Positions 1 through 9,501 of a stretch of DNA of 64,000 nt are shown piece by piece. The position numbers and the translations under genes were made by a program. The DNA is from Salinicoccus hispanicus (GTDB lineage: Bacteria > Bacillota > Bacilli > Staphylococcales > Salinicoccaceae), in NCBI RefSeq assembly GCF_009831115.1, contig NZ_WUUK01000003.1:1-64000 (forward strand). The letters run 5' to 3'. The notes under the pieces are model-generated. The model was given only the letters and a program-made list of their open reading frames with translations. It was not told where the DNA came from and made no database searches. The first letter of the stretch is position 1; every line of letters begins with the position of its first letter.

Positions 1-358
<358 letters not shown>

Positions 359-487
359 GGAAGTTCTCTGACTCCGTTGCGTTTTTACTTGGCGCCCAAG
401 TGGATGGCCGAAACCATCCGTTTATCGGAATTAAACGTTGACATATTGTCATTCAGTTTTCAATGTTCTGTCTGAAGCACTTTTACT

Positions 488-516
488 ATGTTACAGCATC
501 CGGTAAAATTAATCAA
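488..516 (-). promoter_or_regulatory. putative promoter of the rRNA operon
   Basis: On the minus strand a TTGATT (511-516) and a TAACAT (488-493) are 17 bp apart, about 130 bp ahead of the 16S 5' end, in the stretch between tRNA-Gly and 16S. The downstream leader (361-487) resembles staphylococcal rRNA leaders and holds no gene. The boxes are imperfect, so 16S could also be transcribed by read-through from the tRNA promoters. Confidence 0.4.
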
Positions 517-551
517 GTGACAATTTTACACTTACGAATGCTTTGTTTTAA

Positions 552-625
552 TGGAGCGGGTGATCGGAATCGAACCGACGACATCAGCTTGGAAGGCTGA
601 GGTTATACCATTTAACTACACCCGC
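552..625 (-). tRNA. tRNA-Gly (anticodon TCC)
   Basis: A cloverleaf can be drawn on the minus strand: acceptor GCGGGTG pairs with CACCCGC, the anticodon loop is CTTCCAA (anticodon TCC), and the T arm contains GGTTCGATTCC. The 3' CCA is encoded (complement of 552-554), unlike in the two neighbouring tRNAs. It lies 24 bp downstream of tRNA-Leu, so the two are probably cotranscribed. Confidence 0.95.
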
Positions 626-649
626 GTAGTTTATATAATTAAAGGATGA

Positions 650-735
<86 letters not shown>

Positions 736-769
736 ATGTAATTTATATCTGTTTTAAGCGACAAATACT

Positions 770-798
770 ATTGTACACTTTACTGTTTGCATTGTCAA
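770..798 (-). promoter_or_regulatory. sigma-A promoter of tRNA-Leu/tRNA-Gly
   Basis: The minus strand reads TTGACA (793-798), 17 bp, TACAAT (770-775), a near-consensus vegetative promoter. The -10 box ends 35 bp before the tRNA-Leu 5' end. It separates the Leu/Gly pair from tRNA-Glu upstream. Confidence 0.8.
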
Positions 799-822
799 CG
801 CTTTTTAAAAACTTTTTAAAAG

Positions 823-894
823 TGACCCGTACGGGACTCGAACCCGTGTTACCGCCGTGAAAGGGCGGTGTCTTAACCGCTTGACCAACGGGCC
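823..894 (-). tRNA. tRNA-Glu (anticodon TTC)
   Basis: The cloverleaf on the minus strand has acceptor GGCCCGT with ACGGGTC, anticodon stem CCGCC/GGCGG around loop CTTTCAC (anticodon TTC), and T arm GGGTTCGAGTCCC. CCA is not encoded. It is the first of three tRNA genes that precede the 16S gene. Confidence 0.95.
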
Positions 895-917
895 ATATGA
901 ATAATGCAACGTTATTT

Positions 918-946
918 ATCATAAAGCCATTTGCCATTAAAGTCAA
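918..946 (-). promoter_or_regulatory. sigma-A promoter of tRNA-Glu
   Basis: The minus strand reads TTGACT (941-946), 17 bp, TATGAT (918-923), 23 bp ahead of the mature 5' end of tRNA-Glu. The gene-free stretch 895-1211 otherwise holds only the short direct repeat at 974/1071 and the catalase promoter. Confidence 0.75.
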
Positions 947-973
947 TACGTTTTTAACACTTTTTTTACACAA

Positions 974-1085
974 GCTTAATCTTTTCTGTGCGACATTACT
1001 ATTGAACGTATCTCTTCCTATGTAATGACTTTTAAAGATTTCAATATATGTCATGCGACTTCTCTACCCTGCTTAATCTTTTCTG
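974..1085. repeat. short direct repeat, 15 bp, two copies
   Basis: GCTTAATCTTTTCTG occurs at 974-988 and again at 1071-1085, 97 bp apart, between the tRNA-Glu promoter and the katA promoter. No function is apparent and no further copy was noticed in the window. Confidence 0.5.
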
Positions 1086-1137
1086 AAGTCGAAGACCCAT
1101 CTTCATGATTATCTGAAGCATTTAGTATTGTTTTTTA

Positions 1138-1166
1138 CTTACAATGTGTTACTATTTATTTATAAT
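1138..1166 (+). promoter_or_regulatory. promoter of katA
   Basis: CTTACA (1138-1143), 17 bp, and a perfect TATAAT (1161-1166) about 45 bp before the katA start. The -10 box lies inside the PerR-like operator, which is the usual arrangement for a repressed promoter. Confidence 0.6.
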
Positions 1167-1174
1167 AATTCTAA
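1160..1174 (+). promoter_or_regulatory. PerR-type operator (Per box)
   Basis: TTATAATAATTCTAA matches the Per box consensus TTATAATNATTATAA at 13 of 14 defined positions. It overlaps the -10 box of the catalase gene. In Bacillus and Staphylococcus the peroxide sensor PerR represses katA through such boxes, so derepression by hydrogen peroxide is expected here. The regulator gene is not in the window. Confidence 0.75.
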
Positions 1175-1211
1175 ACAAGGATTATGAATATTTTCCTGGA
1201 GGGATTTATAA

Positions 1212-2768
1212 ATGGATTTTGAACAACCAAAAGATCAGCCCGGTGATGCACGTACAGGTGGCGGCACCGAACCAAGAGCACAAGGTAAAAACCAACCGAG
1301 TGATCGTCTGACTACACTATTCGGTGCACCTGTCGGAGATCGCGAAAACTCCATGACTGCCGGTCCACGTGGCCCTATGGTTATGCAAGACCCTTATTTC
1401 CTTGAACAGATGGGACACTTTGACCGTGAAGTCATTCCGGAGAGACGTATGCATGCAAAAGGATCCGGTGCTTTCGGTACATTTACAGTAACAAATGATA
1501 TCACTCAATATACAAAAGCAAAGATTTTCAGCGAAGTTGGTAAACAGACGGAAATGTTTGCACGTTTCTCAACTGTTGCCGGTGAACGTGGTGCTGCAGA
1601 TGCAGAGAGAGATATCCGCGGATTTGCTCTTAAGTTCTACACTGAAGAAGGCAACTGGGATCTAGTCGGTAACAATACGCCTGTATTCTTCTTCCGCGAT
1701 CCTAAGCTTTTCGCAAGTCTTAACCACGTGGTCAAGCGTGACCCTAAAACCAACATGCACAACGGCGAGAGCAATTGGGACTTCTGGACACTGCTTCCTG
1801 AAGCATTGCACCAGGTGACAATACTTATGACAGAGCGTGGTATACCTAAAGGATATAGAAACATGCATGGCTTTGGTTCACATACTTATAGCATGGTCAA
1901 TGCGAATAATGAACGTGTATGGGTCAAGTTCCACTTCAGAAGCCAGCAGGGTATCGAAAACCTGTCTGCAGAAGAAGCTGAACAGGTCATCGCCAAAGAC
2001 CGCGAATCTTCACAAAGAGACCTATTCAATGCCATCGAGGAAGGAGACTTCCCTAAATGGAAGATGTTCATCCAGGTGATGACTGAAGAACAGGCGAAAA
2101 ACCACTATCATAACCCGTTCGACCTTACAAAAGTATGGTACAAAGATGAATTCCCACTTATTCCAGTCGGCGAATTCGAACTGAACCGCAATCCTGAAAA
2201 CTACTTTGCAGAAGTAGAGCAGGCTGCATTTGCACCAACAAACATTGTACCTGGTATTGGTTTCTCACCAGATAAGATGCTGCAGGGCCGTCTGTTCTCC
2301 TATGGAGATACACAGCGCTACCGTCTTGGTGCCAACCACCACCAGATTCCAGTCAATTCCCCTAAAGCGGCAGCGAATGTCTGCCCATTCAGCCGTGATG
2401 GCGCGATGAGGGTTGATGGTAATATGGGGGCACACACCAATTACTACCCGAACAGCTATGATCAGTATAATGATGATGCGAATGCAAAACAGCCGGCGCT
2501 CGAAATGGAAGGTCTTGTCTACGAACATAACTTCCGTGATGACGATGACAACTACTACGAACAGCCGGGTAAACTCTTCAACCTGCAGTCTGATGAAATG
2601 AAGCAGACCATCTTTGAAAATACTGCAAATGAAATGGATGGCGTTTCCGACAAAGTGAAACATCGCCATATAAGAAACTGCTACAAGGCAGATCAGGCCT
2701 ATGGTCGTGGTGTTGCCAAAGCAATGGGCATCAACATTGACGATGTCGACCTCGAAGGCAATAAGTAA
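1212..2768 (+). CDS. katA: catalase (heme, small-subunit type)
   Basis: 518-residue monofunctional heme catalase that disproportionates hydrogen peroxide in the cytoplasm. The distal-side histidine is His81 in [10 protein letters not shown], the catalytic Asn lies in [10 protein letters not shown] (about 154), and the proximal heme ligand is Tyr364 in [12 protein letters not shown]. Length fits small-subunit clade catalases. The start ATG follows GGAGGG with suitable spacing. The gene is monocistronic, with a PerR-like box over its promoter and a strong terminator behind it that also faces the convergent tex gene. All key residues are intact. Confidence 0.97.
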   Translation: MDFEQPKDQPGDARTGGGTEPRAQGKNQPSDRLTTLFGAPVGDRENSMTAGPRGPMVMQDPYFLEQMGHFDREVIPERRMHAKGSGAFGTFTVTNDITQYTKAKIFSEVGKQTEMFARFSTVAGERGAADAERDIRGFALKFYTEEGNWDLVGNNTPVFFFRDPKLFASLNHVVKRDPKTNMHNGESNWDFWTLLPEALHQVTILMTERGIPKGYRNMHGFGSHTYSMVNANNERVWVKFHFRSQQGIENLSAEEAEQVIAKDRESSQRDLFNAIEEGDFPKWKMFIQVMTEEQAKNHYHNPFDLTKVWYKDEFPLIPVGEFELNRNPENYFAEVEQAAFAPTNIVPGIGFSPDKMLQGRLFSYGDTQRYRLGANHHQIPVNSPKAAANVCPFSRDGAMRVDGNMGAHTNYYPNSYDQYNDDANAKQPALEMEGLVYEHNFRDDDDNYYEQPGKLFNLQSDEMKQTIFENTANEMDGVSDKVKHRHIRNCYKADQAYGRGVAKAMGINIDDVDLEGNK

Positions 2769-2773
2769 CCAGC

Positions 2774-2808
2774 AAAAACTCCCAATCGGCCGATTGGGAG
2801 TTTTTTTA
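2774..2808. terminator. bidirectional terminator katA / tex
   Basis: A long perfect hairpin with arms AAAAACTCCCAATCGG and its complement is flanked by A and T runs. It ends katA on the plus strand and overlaps the tex stop codon on the minus strand. Confidence 0.9.
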
Positions 2809-4941
2809 TTTCATACTTAATGATATCCTGCCTTTGTCTGAATCTACACTGGTGACGGTAACATCCACTATGTCACCTACGCTGACAACTTCCATCGGGT
2901 GTTTGATGAACTTATTCGTCATCTTGGATATATGGACAAGGCCATCCTGTTTTACACCAATATCGACAAATGCACCGAAATCCGTCACATTGCGTACTGT
3001 ACCGGACAGTTTCATTCCCTCCTTCAGATCCTCCATCTTCAGAACATCCGATTTGAGCATAGGAACTTCATAGTCATCCCGAATATCTCGGGTCGGCGCC
3101 TTCAGACTGTCGATGATATCCGTCAGTGTGGGTACACCGATTTCCAAGTCCTGTGCCGTCTGATCAAGATCCAGCTTTTCAACTGCATCAACCAATTCGA
3201 CTGTACCTAGATCAGAGCGCTCCATTCCCAAAAACTCAAGCAGTTGATATGTTTCCTTATAGCGTTCCGGGTGGATCGGTGTCCGATCAAGTGGCTCTTC
3301 TCCTTCAAATACACGCAGGAAACCGATGCACTGCTCATAAGTCTTATCACCGAGACGCGGCACTTTTTTTATTTCTTCGCGGGATTTGAAAGCGGATTGC
3401 TCTTCGCGGTACTTTACGATATTTCTGCTTATGGCTGGAGACAGCCCTGCCACATGCTGAAGCAGAATATGGGATGCTGTATTTACGTTGACACCCACCT
3501 GGTTTACAGATGTTTCAACGACAAAACTGAGTGATTCATCCAGAAACTTCTGGTTGACGTCATGCTGATACTGGCCGATGCCGATCGCTTTTGAATCAAT
3601 CTTGACCAGTTCACTCAAAGGATCCTGCACCCTTCTTGCAATGGAGACCGCACTGCGCTCCTCCACATTGAAGTCCGGAAATTCCTCCCGTGCAACATCT
3701 GAAGCGGAATATACACTGGCACCCGCTTCGTTGACGATGATGAACTGCACATCAAGATTTTCCTCATTTACAATTTCACTGATGAACAGTTCTGTTTCAC
3801 GTGATGCCGTGCCGTTACCTATCGCCAGCAGTGTAACTCCGTAATCGGCAATGATGTCCAAGACCATTTTACGCGCCTGATCCTTCTTCGTCTGAGGTGG
3901 ATGCGGGTAGATGACACCCTTATAGAGGAACTGACCGGACGCGTTGATTACAGCAAGCTTGCACCCTGTTCTGAATGCCGGATCCACTCCCAGAATGACA
4001 TGATCCTTCAGAGGAGGCTGGAGCAGCAGACGTTTGAGGTTTTCCTCGAAAATATGCACAGCATGCTTTTCACTCGATTCAGTCAGGTTCTGGCGGACTT
4101 CCCTTTCAATGGATGGAATGATCAGCCGTTTCAAACTGTCTTCAATTGCCGCCCTCATATATGAAACAGTCGTCGACTTCTCCTTCAGAACCTGGTTGCC
4201 GATATAGCGTTTGAACCGGTCATTATCGTAATCGAATTTAACTGCCAGAACACCGGTGTTCTCACCGCGGTTGATGGCCAGCACCCTATGCGGCACAATC
4301 TTGTCTATCGGTTCCGCATAGGAATAGTACATTTCAAAAACACCATTCTGATCCTCGGCATTCTTCTTTTTGCGTGTAGTCAGATCGGCTGACTCTTTGA
4401 ACACTTTCAATATATAGCTGCGGTACTTCGGATCGTCGGATATTTCTTCAGCGATGATATCCTGTGCACCTTTTATCGCTTCTTCAGGCGTCAGCACTTC
4501 GTCATTGATGAAGTTTCCAGCCTGTGATTCTATATCTTCTGCCTGCTGGCCAAGGATGACCCGGGCCAATCCATCGAGTCCTTTTCTTTTCGCCTCTGTC
4601 GCCCGGGTTTTCTTTTTCTGCTTGAAGGGTCTGTATAGATCTTCCACCCTATTCAGGACAGTCTGTTTCATTATATCCTGCTCAAGCTGTTCTGTTAGAA
4701 GACCCTGTTCATCGATACGTTTTAGAACTTCACTTTTACGCTTCTCCAAGCTCTGCAAGTAGGAGAACCTGTCGTGGATGGCTTTGATTTCCTGCTCATC
4801 CATGCCCCTCGTCATCTCTTTTCTATAGCGGGCAATAAAAGGGATCGTATTTCCCTCTTCAAGAAGGCTGAGCACTCCCCGGATATATTTTTCCTGTTTG
4901 CCAACAGTACTTTTAAGCTCTTTAATCAGTGCTTCATTCAT
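2806..4941 (-). CDS. tex: Tex family RNA-binding transcription accessory protein
   Basis: 711 residues with the Tex architecture: helical N-terminal region (about 1-190), YqgF/RNase H-like domain (about 310-440, with ILGVDPAFRTGCKLAVI), tandem helix-hairpin-helix region (about 480-560, with NVNTASHILLQHVAGLS) and a C-terminal S1 RNA-binding domain (about 635-711, with GTVRNVTDFGAFVDIGV). Tex proteins bind nucleic acid and act in transcription. The precise role in Firmicutes is not settled. The start ATG has AGGAGA upstream. tex follows sigB as in Staphylococcus but is separated from it by a terminator, so it is probably transcribed on its own. Confidence 0.95.
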   Translation of the reverse strand: MNEALIKELKSTVGKQEKYIRGVLSLLEEGNTIPFIARYRKEMTRGMDEQEIKAIHDRFSYLQSLEKRKSEVLKRIDEQGLLTEQLEQDIMKQTVLNRVEDLYRPFKQKKKTRATEAKRKGLDGLARVILGQQAEDIESQAGNFINDEVLTPEEAIKGAQDIIAEEISDDPKYRSYILKVFKESADLTTRKKKNAEDQNGVFEMYYSYAEPIDKIVPHRVLAINRGENTGVLAVKFDYDNDRFKRYIGNQVLKEKSTTVSYMRAAIEDSLKRLIIPSIEREVRQNLTESSEKHAVHIFEENLKRLLLQPPLKDHVILGVDPAFRTGCKLAVINASGQFLYKGVIYPHPPQTKKDQARKMVLDIIADYGVTLLAIGNGTASRETELFISEIVNEENLDVQFIIVNEAGASVYSASDVAREEFPDFNVEERSAVSIARRVQDPLSELVKIDSKAIGIGQYQHDVNQKFLDESLSFVVETSVNQVGVNVNTASHILLQHVAGLSPAISRNIVKYREEQSAFKSREEIKKVPRLGDKTYEQCIGFLRVFEGEEPLDRTPIHPERYKETYQLLEFLGMERSDLGTVELVDAVEKLDLDQTAQDLEIGVPTLTDIIDSLKAPTRDIRDDYEVPMLKSDVLKMEDLKEGMKLSGTVRNVTDFGAFVDIGVKQDGLVHISKMTNKFIKHPMEVVSVGDIVDVTVTSVDSDKGRISLSMK

Positions 4942-4996
4942 CTAATCTCTCCTAGCTGCTTTAATATCCAATAAATTTGGCCTACCCAGTATAACA

Positions 4997-5023
4997 TTAA
5001 AAACCTCATCCCTAGGGATGAGG
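4997..5023 (-). terminator. terminator of the sigB operon
   Basis: Inverted repeat CCTCATCCC/GGGATGAGG (5004-5023), followed on the minus strand by a T run (4999-5003), just after the sigB stop. Confidence 0.85.
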
Positions 5024-5035
5024 CCTCGTGATCAT

Positions 5036-5809
5036 CTATTTTTCGCTTACTGCCTGTCTCAGTTTGTTGATGGCTGTGCGCTGAAGTCTTGATACATGCA
5101 TCTGACTCAGTCCGACACGCTCGCCTGTCTCCTTCTGGCTCAAGCCTTCCATGAAAGTGAACTGGATGATTTCACGTTCACGTTCGGAAAGTATGGGCAG
5201 CACCTTTTCAAGAATAAGACGTTTTTCGGAAAGGTCATAGTTATCATCCGACTGTCCCATTACATCGAGGAGGGTAACAGTAGAACCATCCTTATCAGCT
5301 TCGATCGAATGATCGACACTGAGTGCATTGTAGCTCTGCCCCATCTCCATCGCTTCCAGAACATCCTCTTCGGATACTTCAAGATATTCCGCAATTTCAC
5401 TGATCTGGGGAGAGCGTTCCAAGCGGTTGGTCAGCTCGTCATTGGCATTCTTGATCTTCGGTCCGATCTCTTTGATTCTACGCGGTACATGGACACTCCA
5501 TGTCTTGTCTCTCAAGTATCTCTTGATTTCGCCGACAACAGTCGGTACAAGAAACGCTTCAAATCTTCTATCATAGGAAGGATCAAATCGTTTGATTGCA
5601 CCTAGCAGTCCAACCATTCCAACCTGGACAAGATCCTCGTGGTGACTCTGGCCTTTTGAATATCTGTAGGCGAGCGACTCGATCAGCTTCTGGTAATGTT
5701 CAACAAGTCTCGACTGGGCGTTCGGGTTTTCCTCTTCCTGATGGCTTCGAATCAGTGCATTGATATCTTCAGCTGCAAGTCCTCTATCGATTGACGATTG
5801 TTTCTCCAT
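5036..5809 (-). CDS. sigB: general stress sigma factor SigB
   Basis: 257-residue group 3 sigma factor. Region 2 contains the core-binding and -10 recognition segment ([20 protein letters not shown], about 56-75), then regions 3 and 4, the latter with the helix-turn-helix [20 protein letters not shown] near the C-terminus. It directs RNA polymerase to general-stress promoters of the GTTTAA/GGGTAT type, two of which are visible in this window (6634-6658, 48548-48572). It is last in the rsbV-rsbW-sigB unit and its start overlaps rsbW by 26 bp, suggesting translational coupling. RsbW should hold it inactive without stress. Confidence 0.97.
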   Translation of the reverse strand: MEKQSSIDRGLAAEDINALIRSHQEEENPNAQSRLVEHYQKLIESLAYRYSKGQSHHEDLVQVGMVGLLGAIKRFDPSYDRRFEAFLVPTVVGEIKRYLRDKTWSVHVPRRIKEIGPKIKNANDELTNRLERSPQISEIAEYLEVSEEDVLEAMEMGQSYNALSVDHSIEADKDGSTVTLLDVMGQSDDNYDLSEKRLILEKVLPILSEREREIIQFTFMEGLSQKETGERVGLSQMHVSRLQRTAINKLRQAVSEK

Positions 5810-6260
5810 TCAAATGCACCTGACTTTCATTGATAAACTTAGTCATACTGATTGTGACGCCAGGATCCTTTTTGAGATAGACTTCATCCATTAATGTTTC
5901 AATCAAGAAGAGGCCCAGACCTCCTTCTCTCAAATAGTTCACATTATCGTCTTCGGAATATGGTCCCAGTTCTTCCTTGACCGCTTCGTAATTGAAGCTT
6001 TGACCATGATCGGCAACAATAATTTCTACTTTATCACTGTATATCGCGAAACCGATTAGTACTTCCCCTGTCTCATCTTCTCCATACGCATGCTTAACAG
6101 CATTTGTAACAGCTTCTGAAACAGCAATTTTGGAGTCTTCAATCTGATCGTAGCTTGCTCCAGCTCTCGACAGCACACCCGAAAGCGTCAGTCTGATCAA
6201 TCCCACGTATTCTGCACTAGACGGAAATTTCATTTCTATATAATCGTACTGCTGTGGCAT
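5784..6260 (-). CDS. rsbW: anti-sigma-B factor, serine kinase RsbW
   Basis: 158 residues, GHKL-fold kinase/anti-sigma factor with N box [15 protein letters not shown] and glycine-rich ATP-lid motif [17 protein letters not shown]. It binds SigB and phosphorylates RsbV on serine. I chose the ATG at 6260 ([10 protein letters not shown]) because GGAGG lies 9 bp upstream and the length matches family members (about 160). An upstream in-frame ATG at 6284 lies inside rsbV and would add eight residues. It follows the rsbV stop after one base and overlaps sigB. Confidence 0.96.
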   Translation of the reverse strand: MPQQYDYIEMKFPSSAEYVGLIRLTLSGVLSRAGASYDQIEDSKIAVSEAVTNAVKHAYGEDETGEVLIGFAIYSDKVEIIVADHGQSFNYEAVKEELGPYSEDDNVNYLREGGLGLFLIETLMDEVYLKKDPGVTISMTKFINESQVHLNGETIVNR

Positions 6261-6261
6261 T

Positions 6262-6588
6262 CTATTCAACCTCCGAGGCTTCATTAATATGCATCAGGTC
6301 TCTTAGTCCAGTTATTTCAAACAGTCTGAGGATTCTTTTCGATACGCCTGTTACGTATAGCTCCCTATCATGCTGGTTAAGGTCCTTCAGGGTACCTACG
6401 AAAATCCCAAGGCCTGTAGAATCCATGTAGCTTACATCAGTCAAATCTATTCTTATGTCGTGGCTTCCCGTCTGTCTTATTGGTTCCAGTACTTTCTGCA
6501 GTTCTGGTGCAGTATAGACATCAAGTTCTCCTTCAAGTACTATTGAGTATTCCTGTTCTTTCTCCGTTGCATCGATATTAATGTTCAT
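6262..6588 (-). CDS. rsbV: anti-anti-sigma factor RsbV
   Basis: 108-residue STAS-domain protein. The phosphorylation site is in YMDSTGLG, with Ser57 as the expected RsbW target. Unphosphorylated RsbV binds RsbW and frees SigB. RsbU, encoded just upstream, should dephosphorylate it. A SigB-type promoter lies in the short gap between rsbU and rsbV, as in B. subtilis and S. aureus, giving positive autoregulation of rsbV-rsbW-sigB. Confidence 0.97.
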   Translation of the reverse strand: MNINIDATEKEQEYSIVLEGELDVYTAPELQKVLEPIRQTGSHDIRIDLTDVSYMDSTGLGIFVGTLKDLNQHDRELYVTGVSKRILRLFEITGLRDLMHINEASEVE

Positions 6589-6633
6589 ACAAACTACACT
6601 CCCATTCAGTTGAATACATAAGTCCGTGCTTAT

Positions 6634-6658
6634 TTACCCGTTCTAAACAAAATGAAAC
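6634..6658 (-). promoter_or_regulatory. SigB-dependent promoter of rsbV-rsbW-sigB
   Basis: The minus strand reads GTTTCA (6653-6658), 13 bp, GGGTAA (6634-6639), close to the SigB consensus GTTTAA-N12-15-GGGTAT. It lies between the rsbU stop and the rsbV start, where autoregulatory SigB promoters are found in relatives. Confidence 0.8.
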
Positions 6659-6662
6659 ATCA

Positions 6663-7685
6663 TCAATCCAAATTTTTATTATTTTTTAATAGAAAAAGTG
6701 TCAGGTCATCCTTCTTGTTCGGATTCTGTATGCGCATCAGTGATTCGTAGATATACTGCACAATATCCTGTGGATGATGGTCCCGTGCCTGACGGATCAT
6801 ATCCTTGACGTTTTCGAAGTCTATGAAAGTATCATCATGTTTTCTGAGCTCTGTGACACCGTCCGTGAAGACGATGATCATATCCTTTGGTCCGATTTTC
6901 GTTTCCCTCTGTTCATACCTTGCATGCACCTTGACACCAAGTACGACACCTTTTGCATCAATCTCCTCGAATTCATCATCTTCATATCGGTAGATGAGTG
7001 CCGGCTCATGGCCTGCTGAAGAGTAATAGAGAAGATCGGTACTATGATCGTAGAGACCGTAGAACATGGTGACAAACATGTTCTGGTTGACGTTCTTCTC
7101 CACCACACGATTCAATTTCCTTAAACTGTCGCTCGGCAGCTGAGAATAGCCGTAGGAATCCATGCCGAACTTGATCATGCTCATGGCGATTGCTGCCGGT
7201 ATACCCTTACCGATGACATCGGCGACAGCAAAGCTGAGCATCCCGTCCTTATGGTCGATGATATTGAAGTAGTCGCCGCTCACTTTCCTCGCGGGCACAC
7301 TGATTGCTCCGATTTCCATCGTATCGAATGTCGGAATTGTGGTTTTCAGCATCGTTTCCTGAAGGCTCGATGCAACATCCATCTCCTTATCATGAATCTC
7401 CAGTTTATTCATCATGGACTTGTAGTCCCTATATGTAAAACCGAAAGAAATGATGATTTCCTGAAGTATATCCAATGATTTCTTGACCAGCTCACCGTCC
7501 TGAATGCCCATGTCATCGAGCAGTTCTATATGCAGCGATACAATCTCCTCCGGGGAAGCATCCATTTCGATGACTTCCTCACTGAAGGCCTGGCATTTCT
7601 CGATAGCCTCCCCCTGCTCTTCTCCATACAGATACAATTGGATGATATCCTTATAGTTGTTTACGATATTATCAATATATGTCAT
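6663..7685 (-). CDS. rsbU: serine phosphatase RsbU
   Basis: 340 residues: an N-terminal helical sensing region (about 1-110) and a C-terminal PP2C/SpoIIE phosphatase domain with metal-binding motifs SGDYFN, ADVIGKGIPAA and FTDGVTEL. It dephosphorylates RsbV-P and so activates SigB. The upstream SD is GAGGTG. As in Staphylococcus, no rsbR/S/T stressosome genes precede it: the next genes upstream are mazFE. A hairpin with a T run lies just before it, so it may have a partly separate transcript from mazEF. Confidence 0.96.
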   Translation of the reverse strand: MTYIDNIVNNYKDIIQLYLYGEEQGEAIEKCQAFSEEVIEMDASPEEIVSLHIELLDDMGIQDGELVKKSLDILQEIIISFGFTYRDYKSMMNKLEIHDKEMDVASSLQETMLKTTIPTFDTMEIGAISVPARKVSGDYFNIIDHKDGMLSFAVADVIGKGIPAAIAMSMIKFGMDSYGYSQLPSDSLRKLNRVVEKNVNQNMFVTMFYGLYDHSTDLLYYSSAGHEPALIYRYEDDEFEEIDAKGVVLGVKVHARYEQRETKIGPKDMIIVFTDGVTELRKHDDTFIDFENVKDMIRQARDHHPQDIVQYIYESLMRIQNPNKKDDLTLFLLKNNKNLD

Positions 7686-7702
7686 GCCATCACCTCACAC
7701 TG

Positions 7703-7728
7703 AAAAAAGACTTTTGTTCACAAAAGTC
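7703..7728 (-). terminator. terminator between mazF and rsbU
   Basis: GACTTTTG/CAAAAGTC stem with loop TGAA, followed on the minus strand by six T residues, starting 3 bp after the mazF stop. The stem is only 8 bp and A/T-rich, so leaky termination is possible, which would still allow the mazEF-sigB read-through known in S. aureus. Confidence 0.65.
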
Positions 7729-7730
7729 CA

Positions 7731-8102
7731 TCAGGATTTAGATTGGGATTTCTTGGATCTGGATGATGCAAGGTCCAGACTGATCATCAGGGCCTTATCC
7801 ACTTCCTTCATCTTATCTTCATTTAAATATGTAAGCTTTTCCCTAAGTCTTTTCTTGTCTACTGTTCGAATCTGTTCCAGAAGAATTACCGAGTCCTTAT
7901 CCAGATTATATGCATCCTTCGAAATTTCAACATGCGTAGGTATCTTCGCCTTGTTGATCCTGCCGGTAATTGCGGCAACAATCACTGTAGGACTATGATA
8001 GTTGCCGACATTATTCTGGATGATGACGACCGGCCGCTTGCCACCCTGTTCCGATCCCTGGACGGGCGATAGATCCGCAAGATAAACTTCTCCTCTTTTC
8101 AT
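7731..8102 (-). CDS. mazF: mRNA interferase MazF (toxin)
   Basis: 123-residue MazF/PemK endoribonuclease. The N-terminal [27 protein letters not shown] carries the family's conserved Arg and Gly-Ser-Glu-Gln-Gly segment, and the C-terminal half contains [15 protein letters not shown]. It cleaves mRNA at specific short sequences when not held by MazE. Its ATG directly abuts the mazE stop (TAG-ATG), so synthesis is likely coupled. The tail after residue 112 is serine/lysine-rich. Confidence 0.95.
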   Translation of the reverse strand: MKRGEVYLADLSPVQGSEQGGKRPVVIIQNNVGNYHSPTVIVAAITGRINKAKIPTHVEISKDAYNLDKDSVILLEQIRTVDKKRLREKLTYLNEDKMKEVDKALMISLDLASSRSKKSQSKS

Positions 8103-8267
8103 CTATTCACCATCTTTACTATAAACGAGGAAATCTTCATTACATTGCCAAGCTTCACACTCTGCTTCGTGGTTTTCTGATGCAATCGAAAGGTTAATCT
8201 CACTCATTTCAATATATCCGTGCTCAAGAGAATGTTCGATGCTGCTTACCAAAGTCATATTCGTCAT
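8103..8267 (-). CDS. mazE: antitoxin MazE
   Basis: 54-residue acidic protein resembling staphylococcal MazE (about 56 residues), with the shared core SLEHGYIEMSEINLSIASE. It should bind and neutralise MazF. I chose the ATG at 8267 (MTNMTLVSS) because GGGGAG lies 10 bp upstream. The in-frame ATG at 8294 has no visible SD. It is encoded directly before mazF and 71 bp after alr, and its own promoter is not obvious. Confidence 0.88.
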   Translation of the reverse strand: MTNMTLVSSIEHSLEHGYIEMSEINLSIASENHEAECEAWQCNEDFLVYSKDGE

Positions 8268-8338
8268 TACCAGACCACTCCCCAATAACATCATTAAACT
8301 TATAACAATGATAACATGTACATACCATCTTTTCTAGA

Positions 8339-9490
8339 TTATTTTAAAACTTCATTATTGACAAAGATAGGCGCATCTCCATGGTAGATGCGCGGCAGCC
8401 GTCTTGCAAGCATGCACAGGGACTCGTATGGAATCGTCCCGACAAAATCACTGTACGCTTCCATGGACTGCTCGGATGCCCTATCCGGAACGATGACATT
8501 GACGCTATCTCCGGGCTGTACAGAATCCGGCACCTTGATCATGATATAGTCCATGCACACCTTGCCGACAACAGGGCAGGAGGTTCCGTCTTCAAGAGAG
8601 ACCCGGTATCCTGTACGCGCCCGCAGGAAACCGTCGGCGTAGCCAAGAGGCAGTGTTGCTATCTTATGAGCGGAATCGGCACTGTAGTCGAGTCCATAGC
8701 TGTTGCCTTCACCCTGCTCGAGTACATGGACATCCACCACCTGCGTCTTCAGACCGACAGAAGGCTTCAGGTGCACCTTCGCAATCTTACGGATGTAGTC
8801 GGATGGATAATAGCCGTACAGTGATATGCCGACCCGTACTGCATTGCAGTAGTCGTCGGTCAGACGGAGGGATCCGGCCGAGTTCTGGACATGGACATAT
8901 TTCGGTTTTCTTACTGCAGAAGTGATATGCTTGAATTTTTCATACTCCTTGTCGTTCTGGTCCGAATCGATATCTGCAGAGCTGAAATGGCTGTAGATGC
9001 CTTCATACACGAGGTGTGCAGACCGTTCTATGACATCGATCATCTTCCCGATTTCATCAATATCAGAAGTACCGAGCCGATTCATGCCGCTATTCACTTT
9101 GATATGGATCCAGACTTCCTTGTCATCCATGTCTCGAACATACGACTGGGCTTCCACAAGCCAACCGAGACTCGGCGCAGTGATTGCCACACGATGCTGG
9201 ATGGCCTTATTGATATCCTCGGGATTGATGGGGCCGAGTACAAGAATCTTCTTTTTGATACCGTGCATCCTGAGCTCGATTGCCTCATCCAATGTCGCCA
9301 CTGCAAAGAATTCAGCGCCTCTTGCTGCAAGGTATTCCGCTACTATCGTACTTCCGAGGCCATATGCATTGGCCTTTATTACAGCGATGAATGTCTTGTC
9401 CTCATGCAGTGCCTGAATTGCCGTGAAATTATGATGCACCGCTTCCAGATCCACTTCTACTACAGAGTTTCTATAATATTTTTCCGACAT
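8339..9490 (-). CDS. alr: alanine racemase
   Basis: 383-residue PLP enzyme interconverting L- and D-alanine for peptidoglycan. The PLP lysine is Lys39 in VIKANAYGLG and the catalytic tyrosine is Tyr265 in GNSYGLDYS, the same numbering as in characterised homologues. The start was set at ATG 9490 (MSEKYYRN) because AAGGAG lies 7 bp upstream and S. aureus Alr starts the same way. The ATG at 9496 is only 1 bp from the SD. It follows acpS closely and precedes mazEF. Confidence 0.97.
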   Translation of the reverse strand: MSEKYYRNSVVEVDLEAVHHNFTAIQALHEDKTFIAVIKANAYGLGSTIVAEYLAARGAEFFAVATLDEAIELRMHGIKKKILVLGPINPEDINKAIQHRVAITAPSLGWLVEAQSYVRDMDDKEVWIHIKVNSGMNRLGTSDIDEIGKMIDVIERSAHLVYEGIYSHFSSADIDSDQNDKEYEKFKHITSAVRKPKYVHVQNSAGSLRLTDDYCNAVRVGISLYGYYPSDYIRKIAKVHLKPSVGLKTQVVDVHVLEQGEGNSYGLDYSADSAHKIATLPLGYADGFLRARTGYRVSLEDGTSCPVVGKVCMDYIMIKVPDSVQPGDSVNVIVPDRASEQSMEAYSDFVGTIPYESLCMLARRLPRIYHGDAPIFVNNEVLK

Positions 9491-9501
9491 GGTCATGCTC
9501 C

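Noticed and set aside
743-1054. Minus-strand open frame across the tRNA region
   Set aside because: It spans tRNA-Glu and tRNA promoters and has no SD.
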